Assembly: GCA_037367405.1 (NCBI GenBank)
Contig: JAZKJV010008882.1
Span: 1,302,001 to 1,366,000, forward strand
Direction of reading: 5' to 3'
DNA from: Ottelia alismoides
Taxonomy: Eukaryota > Streptophyta > Magnoliopsida > Alismatales > Hydrocharitaceae
DNA length: 64,000 nucleotides
Shown here piece by piece: positions 1-10,910 of the stretch (positions are counted from its first letter, which is position 1; each line of letters begins with the position of its first letter). Position numbers and translations under genes: made by a program. The notes beneath the pieces were generated by a model. That model searched no databases. It had not been told where the DNA came from and worked only from the letters and a program-made list of their open reading frames with translations.

Positions 1-1592
1 GCTGGGTAGCCCAAGGAAGAAACCTCACAGCCGAGAGGCTGGAGATGGGGTTGGAAACACGCCGCCGAGCTAGGTAGGCACCTCGACAAGGTCTGAGATC
101 GGCTCTCTGTCACAGGGGATCCCGCATCTAGGCCTCGGAGGGATTGGCTCAGGCCAAAGGCGGTTCAAAAAGAAGAGGAAGAAGGGGGGTTCGATTTTGA
201 GATGTGGCGAGGGGTGAACTTCGAGGAGGGATCACGGGTTGCATGATGGTGCTCGGCTCGAGATCAAGCTAGGGCGTGGTAGCTGGATCATAGGTGAACG
301 ATTTTGCAGAAGGAAGTTACGTGAAAAGATGCAAGAGGTGGCCTTGATAAATCCGCGAACGCGGGCAAAAAACGAGGTCTGGCAGGCTACAGGGATGGAG
401 GGCAGGCAGTTGACCTTGGTCAACGAAGACTGCCCCCTGGTTGGTCCACGTGGACCAACCAGGAAAAACCCCTAAAAAATGATTAAAAATTCAATTAAAA
501 ATCGAAAATGATTTATTTAATTTTAGGTTAAGTAATAAAAAATGTTTATTATTTTATGAAGTATTTAATTCCGATTTTTAATTATTTTTATGAGGTATAT
601 TTTTACAAGTTGCTTTTATACCCTTATAGGTGTATAATCTATATATTTTAGTACTTTATTTTTATTTTGGGTATTTTAATTTTATTTTTTTATTTAGTAT
701 TTTATAAAATTATAACATACTTTTATATGTCTAAATATATTTTTGTTTTATTTTTAGGAGGTGTTTTGTACACTTAATTAAATTAGAGTCTATAAAGTAT
801 AGGTATAAGTGTGTATATTTCATCTATGTTCTTAGTATATAAATTTTATTTTGTGTTTTCTTTGCATTTTTATTCTAATTTTAATATACATAATTATTAT
901 AAGTAATATTTACAACATTAGAAAAAAATAAAATTAGAAAAATAAATAATAAATTGAATATTTTAATATGTACAAATATACAATGTGGGTCCAAAACTGA
1001 ACTTTCAAACCGTAGCTCCGCCAAATGCGAAACCACCGCCATTGGATAGCTTTTTTTTTTCTATACACAATTAAAGGTGAGTATGCTGCATTTGGAGTTG
1101 TCGTTTGTGAGATACGGGTCTGGGAAGTTAGGATTCTGGAATTTTATTCAAGCCATAACTTTTTATCTGTACATTATTTTTCAGTGAAATCAATTTTGTA
1201 TTTTTCTTTATTAAATTATCTACAACTTTCATGTACAAAGTTTCTTTATTTGATGTAAAAAATGGAACCAAAAATTGGTCCCAAAATGAATAGAAAGTAT
1301 AGGTATTTTATCTGTATTTTGGCCCTTATCTCCCCCTACTTTATTCCTGGTCGACCTATTCATCAAGATGCCAAGGTCTCGGGGTTTCAGGTCATAAAAT
1401 ATTTACAATATTTTATTCTTTTTCTTTTCTTTATTTATTCTATAATTTTGGCTTTAATTACAATATTTTATACACTAAATAGATGCACATGCATGAATGC
1501 TAAGATGATTAAATTAAAGGTATTTACAGGCATTTGCTAGGGTTTTTGGTGCCAAAATGATAGAATAAAGATGATGAAATGTGGATTCATCA
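1..1592 (-). repeat. LTR1: truncated Athila-type LTR (minus orientation)
   Basis: This is the sense-5' part of an Athila LTR read on the minus strand; its remainder lies left of the window. It aligns along its length with the D LTRs (about 44850-46472 and 54310-55930) and with the reverse complement of the start of the A LTR. Its right end is TTCATCA, the reverse complement of the TGATGAA start of the A and D LTRs. The flank at 1593 is Gag sequence and not a polypurine tract, so this is a 5' LTR or a solo LTR, not a 3' LTR. TCAGG (1593-1597) is the putative target duplication but cannot be checked here. An AT-rich stretch fills 480-1000. The small ORFs inside are not credible genes. Confidence 0.85.
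436..463. promoter_or_regulatory. 28-bp perfect palindrome with central CACGTG in LTR1
   Basis: The arm CCTGGTTGGTCCAC is followed directly by its exact reverse complement, with the G-box core CACGTG at the centre. Just before it, GTTGACC and GGTCAAC form a smaller inverted repeat (about 410-426) containing the W-box core TTGAC. The same pair of structures occurs in the A and D LTRs. Confidence 0.6.
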
Positions 1593-1985
1593 TCAGGGCC
1601 CTTGCTGCATTCGTCCGCCCGAGTGGATAGTACTTGTTCAAGTACTCGGTGCGGAGCTACTCCCAGGTGTCTACAAATCTCCTTAAGTGCTTCAGCCAGT
1701 TGCCTGCTCTGTCTGCCAGGGAGAAAGGAAAAGCAATCATCTTGATGGTATCCTCGTCCACCTGACGGTCGTGGACGGTGCTGCAGATCATCTCGAACTC
1801 CTGGAGATAAAGATGGGGCTCCTCAGTGGCGAGCCCATAGAACTGGGGTAGAAGCTGAAGAGTGTTCGGGGGGAACTTGAAGTCCCCCACAATGGCTGGT
1901 AGTACAACCCAACGATGCGTCAAAGTCGATCCGAGGCTGTGCAACTCCCGCATCGGTCTCGGAGGCTCTGCTGCTGTTGCGGCTG
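1593..1985 (-). pseudogene. Element Z: Athila Gag fragment trapped between two insertions
   Basis: The minus-strand translation matches the capsid-like Gag domain of element A (8030-8400): it shares MREL, LTHRW, HLYLQEFEMI, DTIKMIAFPFSL and WLKHL, then a stop, then KYYPLGRTN. It is the oldest layer in the window. Its upstream part was displaced by element A (junction 1985/1986) and its downstream part by LTR1 (junction 1592/1593). An in-frame TAG follows DTWE at 1657. Only about 130 codons remain, so it is a dead remnant. Confidence 0.85.
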
Positions 1986-3012
1986 TGATGAAGCCACATT
2001 TCATCATCTTTATTCTATCATTTTGGCATCAAAAACTTTAGCAAATGCGTGTAAATACCCTTAAATCCATCATCTTAGCATTCATGCATGTGCATCCAAA
2101 TAGTGTATAAAATACTGTAATTAAAGCCAAAACTATAGAATAAATCAAAGAAAAGAAAAGAATAAAATATTGTAAATATTTTATGACCCGAAATCCCGAG
2201 ACGTAGGCGTCTTGATGAATAGGTCGACAAGGAATAAAGTAGGAGGTGATCAGGGTTAAAATTCCTTCATTCTCTATTCATTTTGGGACCTATTTTTGGT
2301 GCCACTTTTTATACATCAAATAAGATTCCAAAACTCCAACTTCCCACACCCGTATATTGCAAATAAAAACTCGAAATGTATCAAACTCACCTTTAATTGT
2401 ATATATCATAAAATAATCTATTTAATGGAGGTGGTTTCGTATTTTTCGGAGTTACGGTTTGAAAGTTGAGTTTTGGACCCATATTGTATACATGTACAGA
2501 TTAAAATATTCAATTTATTATTTATTCATTATTTTTGAAATTTTATATTTTAAAATTATGCAAATATTACTTATAATAATTATGTACATTAAAATCAGAA
2601 TAAAAACCTAAATAAAATACAAAAAAATACCTGTATATTTGATACATAGGTATGCTACCTATACTTATACCTGTAGAAACTATACTTATATTTTATTTAA
2701 TATGAAAAACACATCAGAAAAATAAAATAAAAATATATTTGTGTGTATAAAAGTATTTCATGAATTTATAAAATACTTAATAAAAATAAACAAATTAAAA
2801 TCACAAAATAAAAATAAAAGAATTAAATATATAGATATTATACCTATAAGGCGTATAAAAGTGAACTTGTAAAAATATATTCTATAAAAATAATTAAAAA
2901 TCAGAATAAAATACTTCATAAAATAATAAATATTTTTTTATTAATAACCTAAATTTAATTCAGCCATTTGTTATTTTTAATCGAATTAATAAAAGTCTTT
3001 TCCAGGGTTTTT

Positions 3013-3040
3013 CCTGGTTGGTCCACGTGGACCAACCAGG
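3013..3040. promoter_or_regulatory. 28-bp G-box palindrome in the A LTR
   Basis: It is the same perfect palindrome as at 436-463, about 1.03 kb from the LTR start. It is followed by CTAGTTGA...TCAACTAG (about 3048-3069), an inverted repeat with TTGA cores. Conservation in LTRs of different age suggests a protein-binding or structural role; that is inference. Confidence 0.6.
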
Positions 3041-3556
3041 TGCAAACCCTAGTTGACCCCGATCAACTAGGTGTCCTAGACCCCTGGAGCCTCTGACAGT
3101 CTGCGTTTTGACCCATGTTCACCCATTTATCGAGGTCGAATCTTCCACTCTTTCGCATTGACCTCTTAAGGATTTTTTCTCCTCGATTTCCAGTGAAGCA
3201 CGCCCAAGGGAAACCTAGGGTTTTGGATCGTTGTGCGAGGCGTTCTTCCTTGGTCTTTGGACTACCTCAGTCATCGGGTCAAATGACTTATATGCAATCC
3301 CTGACTTGCGATTTGAATTCGAACCCCATTCTAGGTCCCTCTCTTGCGACTTTCGATCTCAATCAAGTCCTGGAGGTGACAGCTCCAAGATTAGCTATTC
3401 AAGGAGGCGGAGCAGCGTGGATCTGGGCATTCCATCAACCTCTGGCTAACCCCCGTCGAGGTATACTCAACCTCGGGCTCCAGGCCCTTGAGGTGTTTGT
3501 TTACACTTGATTTTTCTCGCATTCATCTAGTCATCGTCGTAGGATAAAAAACCCTC

Positions 3557-3562
3557 TATAAA
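3557..3562 (+). promoter_or_regulatory. Putative TATA box of the A LTR
   Basis: TATAAA in the context CCTCTATAAACC lies about 1.57 kb into the LTR, at the AT-rich to GC-rich transition. The TATA boxes of the B and C LTRs sit at similar depth (about 1.35 and 1.50 kb). Confidence 0.55.
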
Positions 3563-4954
3563 CCATATCGATTCATCGATCAAATCACACACCCTACTCA
3601 CCTCGTCGGAGCGCACCTCTAGCCAGTCACAGTCGCACCACCCCTCGCCGCCATTCATCCTCCATGGAGTCCAGGCATTTTGCCCTGGACTCTATCATCC
3701 TTTTCCTGCTAGTACGCGCACACGAACGAACACCTGGGAGCATTTCTGGGCTCACCGGAGATACATGGAGGTCCCGAGCTCTGCCGCCGTCGTATGCGAG
3801 GATCAACGCCCCTCCGGCCATTTTGAAGAGTCCAGCACCTAGAGACCGCCTGCAAGAATATATCTGGGCCATTTTGAGCTTCGAACGCCGACGTAGGAGG
3901 GCGGGGGAGGTCGCGGAAGTTTGCCATCATCGGCCTTCTTCCGCGTTCTTCCTCCAGGCCTCTCAGCCGTCCGATCAAGGGAATCCCCCAGATCCATCGC
4001 CCAACGTCCGATCATGTCACGCTACAGCCGTCCGATCGTCATCACCAAGTCTAATCTCCACCGTCGGAGGCCGAAGCGTCATCGCGCAAGGAGAAGTTGC
4101 CATGTGGATAAGTGGCTCGGGCAACACCGTGGGATCGAGCTCAGCCGCCGACTGTTGGATTGGCTCTACGCATCATCCACGCCCATCCGCCGTTGGATCT
4201 GCCCCGCGAGGGTATTTTGCATTCAAACCCTCGCGACTTTTTGTATTTAAATATTAGTATTAAAACTTTCGTCTGCTTTTAAAAACTTTGGTAACATTTA
4301 TAATTACGCCCTGAAACTTTCAATATTTGCAACTAAGTCCTCGGTCACGTCACCTCACGTGACATGTTCACGTGAGGAGCGGGGCTTTTTGCAGCGAGGC
4401 CCTTGGCCATTTTAGTATTTCGATTTAGTTCAGTAAATTTTGTATCACATGTAATTATTTTTGGAATATTTGAACTCAGACCCCCGAGATTTTTGAATTT
4501 ACAGTTGGGTCCTTCCCAGGCGCGTGCAAGTCAAGCGCCCTGGTGGAAATTTTGCACATGTACCCATGCGGGTTTGGAAATTGGTGGTCGGTCCTTTAAA
4601 TCGAATATACAGTGTTATATTTTGTTGGAAAAGTGCATGTATGCACCTGGATGTTTTGATATTTGCATGTATACCCCTACCAGGACATATATTTTTACTT
4701 GCTTGCTCCATTTATTTAAGGCATCATTTTAATTTGAAAATCCCTAAAAATTTATCATAGGCTCTTGTTAACTTGCACTTCCACGTCATATTTTTGCATC
4801 TTGTTTTTTGTTGCAATTTATTATTTATTAAAAATCAAAAACATGCATTTTTCTTACTGTTTGCATTAGAAAACCCATAAAAATTAGCAAAATGTTTTGA
4901 AAAATTCCAAAAAAAATATATTTTGTGTGTTTTATCATCTACTAGTGTCACTCC

Positions 4955-5051
4955 AAAAATTACTAAAAATTTCAAAACCAAAATGTTAAAAATTAGAAAA
5001 ACTCTAAAAACTTCATAAAAATCTAAAAAATTCTAGAAAAAATCACAAAAA
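4955..5051. repeat. Phased A-tract array in the A LTR
   Basis: Eleven runs of four to six A start roughly every 9-10 bp. This spacing is close to one helical turn and predicts intrinsic curvature. A second run occurs at about 5203-5290, and T-tract counterparts lie in the D LTRs (about 43490-43800 and 52950-53270). Confidence 0.5.
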
Positions 5052-5778
5052 TATAAACTCAGTTGTTATGTCTTCCTTATTTCATTCCCTTTATTTTGAA
5101 ATTAATTTGGGAAAATTTTGTGACTGTTTGATATTTTTCATTCCCATTTTAATTTCGGCTAGCCTTGTTGTTTATTGTTTTCTTATATTTTGATTTTTAA
5201 AAATACCAAAAACATTCTGAAAATTCCCCAAAAATCACAAAAATAGTAAAAAATTATAAAAAAGACCAAAAAGATTTTATTCCCTGATTTTTTACTCTTC
5301 TTACCTATTTTTATAAATACATTATCCTCTCTTTCCCTATATTATATATATATATATATTCCTATATTGAAAAAGAAAATATAAAAACATAAAATATAAG
5401 AAGAAAATACAAAATCAATAAAAAAAGAAAAAAACAAAATACGAAATTTAAAATAAAAATAAAAAAATATATAAAAGTAAAAACCCACAAAAACATTTGC
5501 TTTGCATAGTGTAGACAATACATCACATTTACACACATACACTTGTTGATCTATCTTGCCTTGCTCCCTGTGTTCGAACTCTCTGCATACTTGCTTCTAT
5601 ACATCTTTTATGTAGAGTTAAAAATAAATTTTAACTTCACATCTGCTTATCATTGTTTGATTGATTAATTGTGGGTTAATTGTTTATTAATTACGGTTTC
5701 TTGTGGGTCGTCACAGCGACATAGTAGTCCCGCCTTGTGTGGACTATTTAGACCCGCGATAAAATCGTGGTTATCTAA

Positions 5779-5796
5779 TGGCGCCGTTGCTGGGGA
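5779..5796 (+). other. Primer binding site of element A (tRNA-Asp type)
   Basis: It starts TGGCGCCGTTGC and ends TGGGGA, the Athila-type site complementary to the 3' end of tRNA-Asp, with one mismatch to the B site. It primes minus-strand cDNA synthesis and fixes the LTR end immediately upstream. Confidence 0.85.
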
Positions 5797-7531
5797 GCAA
5801 CAACATATAGATATCATTTTTTATTGTGATTAGTTGTTTACATTATTGCTTCATTTTTTCTCTCTTATTTTGATATTTATCTGTGAGTTTTCTGACCATC
5901 TCTTTTTGTCTTCTTGCGAGGGACTGCGGAGCGAGGCGAATTGCTTAGGGGATCCGGAGCAACCTTGGGAAGCGGAGCCGGTTTTTCTTAAGCCAAGCTG
6001 GCAGGAGAGAGCGAGAGACTTGAGAGAGAGTGCTAGAATAGTTTGCATTTTATTTCTTTGAGAGAGAGATTTACTAATTTGTAATAATACAGGGACTTGG
6101 ACACTCGGGACACTTCGGGCCCAATTTCCAGGTGTCTGTTCACCAGGGGGCTCACCACGGATTTCATCGAGTTTCTCGATGTCATTTGCCGGTTTTGTTT
6201 TCTTTTTCATTTCTTTTGTGGATTGAGCCCCTAGTTCTAGGCTTTTGCTTGATCGATTAGATTAGGTCTAAACACACTAATAACCTTTGCATGCACATAT
6301 AGATCGTATTTGGACTTAGTTTAATTAAACAGTTGAATCCCCATTTTTCGATCCGCCGCACCGCGAGCCCTCCCCATCAAGCGCTACTCCTGAACTCGAT
6401 TTGTCGAGAAGAGGAGGGGGGGTCTAGACCGGACTTTTTGGATTGAGGATTGGCGACCAACTTGTGGGTCTTCACTTTAGCAATTGCCTTCTTAGGACGA
6501 TTTCTGTGTGCATATCGGCATGTAGTATAGGTTTATAAATTCCTGTTTTGCATCCCGCATGGAGAGAGCTGGGAGTCACTATAAGTCCTCTATCTTTGCA
6601 TTCATCATTTAGGCACTAAGGTAAGATTTCCATCTTAGTGCCACTTGCATTCGCTTTTCCGACTCTATTCTCCCTCTATTTTGGATCAAATAGGAATCAA
6701 GAAAATACAAAAAAGTTAGGCGCTTGTTTGAATCTACTCAAAATAAGCGATAACATCAAAAAAATTAAAAAAGGGACTGCTAAGAAAACTTTGATCTAAA
6801 TAAAATTGGTAATTAGACTCATTGATTGGGGAGAGTCACACCCTCACTTGTCTTCAGGTTGCATGGGAAGGTCTCCTTCCAAGTGAGTTGAGTGCTTCGT
6901 AAGGACTAGAGCCCAAAACCCAGTCTGTGGCTGCCTTGTGTATCGCCTGGATTTCCGAAGTATTGGCGCTTCTATCATACGTGGACGAGTAGGGCTTGGT
7001 CAACATTGGTGACTCTCTATTGTGTAGAGCATCGACCTTGTCCGAAGTATCGAGCCTATGCCATGCCTTCACGGGGGTGTCTGTCTCATCGTCTTGCGTC
7101 CGAGTAGATTCTTGCACGCTCACGGGTGATTCCATTGCGAGCGAGTTCCGAAGTATTGGTTTCACCTATTGGCTTCCTTTCTCTATTTCTTTGGCTGAGT
7201 AGGGATCCAGGAAGGGTTACAAGGACCTCAAAAAGTGCAGACTACAGGTTACATAGGAGGAGGACAAGTACGGGACACTCTTCCGACAGTACTCTCTCTC
7301 CTTTAGGCGTAACGCTCTAAGGACTCGTTGAAAGATAACTTCCTGAATTCAAGCTAAAAACTACAAAGATAAAAGCCGAACCCTTACGACTTCACGTGTT
7401 GAGTTGGTGAATCCCCTTGCTTTGTGTTTGATTGCTAGTCGATTTTAGGTCAAGAACAAAAATACCACACAATCGTGCGCAATTTTTCCCCCTTCTTCTT
7501 CTTCTTCACCTTGCTCTTCTCAATAATCAAG
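5797..7531 (+). other. Leader (5' UTR) of element A
   Basis: It is non-coding. A block at 6365-6420 (AAGCGCTACTCCTGAACTCGA, then a hairpin CTCGA-TTTG-TCGAG and a purine run) is shared with the D leader at 51798-51853. The segment 6573-6857 corresponds to the leader intron seen in C and B: the acceptor CTTCAG at 6852-6857 survives, but the donor is ATAAGT instead of GTAAGT. A CTT microsatellite lies at the end (about 7493-7509). Confidence 0.6.
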
Positions 7532-10231
7532 ATGATGGGACGGAGATCTCTTAGGCCGACCTTGTCAGCACCACTATCCAGCACTCCTCCTTATTCATCT
7601 AGGACAACCTCGGAGAGTCCACTCTTCGAGCCTGAGTTTACTTCCACCATGTTCCCCCTCAATCACCCTTCTCATTCTCCTTCCATCAGTCCAAGAGTTT
7701 CAGAATTTAGTGCATCACAGAGCTCAGAGCATTTGATGGCACCTGAGATGGGTTCTTTTGCCTTTTCAGAGAACCCAGCCATGGCAGATAGAGGAGATCA
7801 CCCGGATGAGCAGGAGCAGCCTCAATTTCTATTTGATCAAGCCGCCATCAACAATTCACTTCTAGCATCCTTGGAGACCATGCAGAGACAAATCATAGAT
7901 CAAGGAGCATTTATGGGTGATGTCATGCGAGAACTGGCGCAGATGAGAGCAGATCGAGAGAACAGAGCTGCAGGTGGTGGAGGAGATATACCCGTTGCAG
8001 AAGGAGGAGATCCAGAAGCAGAGAGAACACCACAGACCATCATGAGGGAATTACATAATCCTGCTGCATCCCTCACTCACCGATGGATCCGACTCCCTCC
8101 CATCCATGGAGATTTCGAGCTTCGGCCTCATACTATTCAGCTTCTACCCAAATTCCATGGGTTGCCGACTGAAAAGCCACACCTCCATCTACAAGAATTT
8201 GAGATGATCTACAGCACAATTCATGATAGGCTGATGACCGAGGATACTATCAAGATGATAGCCTTCCCCTTCTCTTTAGTTGATAGAGCTGCATACTGGC
8301 TCAAACATTTGGGGAGGTTCATCGACACTTGGGCAGATCTCTAAACCGCATACTTGAAGAAGTACTACCATCTCGGCCGGACGAACACAGCTAGAGCTAT
8401 GATCAACAATTTTACCATGATCCCTAATGAACAATTCCATGAATCCTGGGATCGATTCAGAGAGCTCATTGATTGGTGTCCACACCATGACATATCAAAG
8501 CCCAACATAGTCCAAAGTTTATTCTATGGGCTGACACCGGAGCTGCAGGGGCTTGTAAATGCCTCTTGTGGTGGATCATAATTTTCCAAGGGTGAAGACG
8601 ACGTCTGGGCCATCTATGAAGGCATGGCAGAAAACTCGACTGTGATGACCCAATCCAGAGTCTACACACAGCAGAAGCCACCCCAAGGAGCAGGATCATT
8701 TCAGAGGATCACCCGCATCGATGTCGGTCCCCACACTCCGTCGGTAGCCGCAGCCCAAGCCGAATCCGCCGTAGCCGACATGGGAATCATTAGTGAGAAG
8801 TTGGACTGCATGGAGATCCTCAAGAAGAAGCAGAACCAAGGTCTTGCCCAGATGGACCTTCTTACCAAAACCATGAGTGACCTGAAGACTCAAATTCTCT
8901 GCATTCAGGAGGCACAGGCACACACTCAGCAGCCTCCTAGGTCACGGGGCGATCCGAGTAGTAGCAGCTCTACCCAGCCCTCTGCCTCACATCGACAGGT
9001 CAACCACATCCAGGCAGAGTCGGTGCCGCAGCTACCATAGTACCCATCGCAACCATAATCTCAGGACACTCAGATGGTGGTCTATCAGCCGGATCAGCCA
9101 CTGGCAGTTCTTCCCCCACCATCCTTCGAGCAGGACCCATTGATGGAAGTCAATGGGATTTGGTACGACTGGTACCCGCAGCCCGGGATTCGTCGTGATC
9201 ACCCCGGATTCCGTTGGGAAAACGGTGGCTCCTCATCCCAACAACACTCTCCCTCTCAAGGATATCCGAACAGCCAGCCACAACAGCAGCAACCCCAGTA
9301 TGCCCCACATCAGAACCAGAATGGTCCTCGTCCTTCCTATCAGGGACAATAGTGGAGGCAACATCAGCAGCCTCGACAGTCTTACTCCCAGCCTTGTGAG
9401 CACTTCTCCTCGCAGCAACAACCTCATTTCCAGCAGGGAAATACATCCGGTTCTCAGGCACCTACCTTTGAGAACCCAGCATTAGATGACCTCGCCCGAT
9501 TGCTCGCTGAACATCGAGAATCCTACCGGCAGGATATGGATGAGCTCCGGCAGGAGGTGAGGGATTTGATCAAAGGCAAGGCTGCCATACCAGCTCAGAT
9601 TGAACCAAATCCGAACAGTCTGAAAAGAAAGTCTGAGCAGGTACAGTTCACATAGGATACCTCTCCTAGTGATAATTTGAGTGACATGTCTTCTTCTTTA
9701 TATGATGTTGATTTTGTGACTACTGGGAGCGGTAGGATGCCAGCCGGTGGTGCCTCATCTGAGCGGCAACAGCACGAAGAATCCAGAGCGCCAGATGAGC
9801 AGAGCAGCAGTGCTGATGCTGCTGACAATGATGTTGATGACGGTGGTGCTGAAGCCACCAAGGATGGAGAGCCAGACGACGGTACTAAGGCCATCGTGAT
9901 ACCAGATGCAGACGGTGGTGCTGATGCCACCATTTTGGATGCAGAGCCAGTGCGCGGTGCTGATGCTGCGAAGACAGGTGTCGGTGGTGGTACTGAGGCG
10001 ACCACATCTATTTTTGTTGAGCTTCCTTCTACTGTGTTGCCACATTTTGTATCTAAAAACTGTGGACACAAAAAGAACAAAAAAATGAATAAAAGAAAAG
10101 TTGTTGCATCTAGTTCGGATCCGTATGTGTTGCATGATGATTAATGTATGGATTCTATTCCTTCACAGGCACAGGAAACGATTCCTGGCCCTTCATCTGA
10201 GGAGGCCCCTACCATCCCCTTGATGAATCTG
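7532..10231 (+). pseudogene. gag: Decayed Athila Gag of element A
   Basis: This would be the capsid polyprotein of an Athila element. The start at 7532 is chosen because its context ATCAAGATG matches the Gag start of element C (41551). One frame runs to the C insertion without a frameshift but has stops at 8342, 8579, 9038, 9056, 9350, 9653 and 10142. The capsid-like domain (LTHRWIRLPPIHGDFEL, HLHLQEFEMI, WLKHLGRFIDTW, KKYYHLGRTN) lies at about 8060-8590, then a coiled-coil-like and Gln/Pro-rich region, then an acidic Ala/Gly/Asp stretch with degenerate repeats (DDGGAEAT, ADGGADAT, GGGTEAT). Several stops fit CAG or CAA changed to TAG or TAA, the usual outcome of deamination in methylated repeats. 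No function is expected. Confidence 0.85.
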
Positions 10232-10910
10232 TGATCCATCACTTCAAAAGTCAAAAATAGAGCCTTGTTCCCGAGTAAATAGAGGCATATTTCCCTTTAT
10301 AATGCATAAATAGCATTCATGCATACATACATAATACATACATTTTAGCAGTGCATTTGCATTTAAATAAGAAGCCAAAAATCCCTTGTAAAATATCCAC
10401 TTACTAAAATAACCTCTTCCTTATAATATGTACTCCTTAGTTAATAATATAGGGAAGAAAGCCAAAAATCCCCCTTGTAAATTAGTCCAAAAAGCCCTAG
10501 AACCCCTGGACAATAAAATACACATAGATCCCTCACACAAACTCCAAAATAGGTCTACTCACTCTTAGAATACTACATATTAAAAGACCTTTAAAATGAG
10601 ACCAATTTCATTAAGTTTGGAGCTCGTATGAAGAAGTTGGGTTTTCGGGCCACCTTGTACACTACATATATGTATAAATTGTATCTTTGTATTTTTTGTA
10701 TCATACTTGACCTCATCTCCATCTTTGGTCAACATGAAACTTGTAGATCTCATCAAGATCTACAACTTTCATGTTTTGAGTTTTTCCAAATTCGGTCCCC
10801 TTTTCTCTCTACACTAAATTCTCTTTTCAACCAATCACAGCAGGCCAAGTGGCGCCCTCTGGTTGCGCCACGTAGCCCGCTGTCCTTGCCTCTTCTGCCC
10901 GCAGCTACAA

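Larger units (their letters stand above)
1986..5777 (+). repeat. 5' LTR of Athila element A
   Basis: It begins TGATGAAGCC and ends just before the primer site at 5779; the last base is ambiguous within 5776-5778 because the usual CA terminus has decayed. At about 3.8 kb it is long even for Athila. Layout: AT-rich U3 (2000-3000), a palindrome module (3013-3066), TATA box (3557), a GC-rich stretch (3600-4260), then an AT-rich stretch with phased A-tracts (4740-5560). ORFs such as 3664-4257 lie in the GC-rich part, have no homologue in the related LTRs and are not genes. Confidence 0.85.
1986..10231 (+). mobile_element. Element A: Ty3/Gypsy Athila-type retrotransposon, 5' part
   Basis: It is a plus-strand element made of 5' LTR, tRNA-Asp-like primer site, a leader of about 1.7 kb and a decayed Gag. 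Its continuation lies beyond element C and is not in the window. It was inserted into the Z Gag; GGCTG (1981-1985) is the putative target duplication. No pol sequence of A is visible. The LTR family is that of LTR1 and element D, so an A-like element is a plausible autonomous partner of D. Confidence 0.85.

Noticed and set aside
3664..4257. 197-codon plus-strand ORF
   Set aside because: It is in the GC-rich part of the A LTR, with no homologous ORF in the D or LTR1 copies and no domain.
5343..5560. Low-complexity Phe/Tyr-rich minus-strand ORF
   Set aside because: It is simple AT-rich LTR sequence translated by chance.
5779..5796. TGGCGCC sites as possible tRNA genes
   Set aside because: Only the 18 bases complementary to a tRNA 3' end are present, each two or three bases from an LTR end; no tRNA fold surrounds them.
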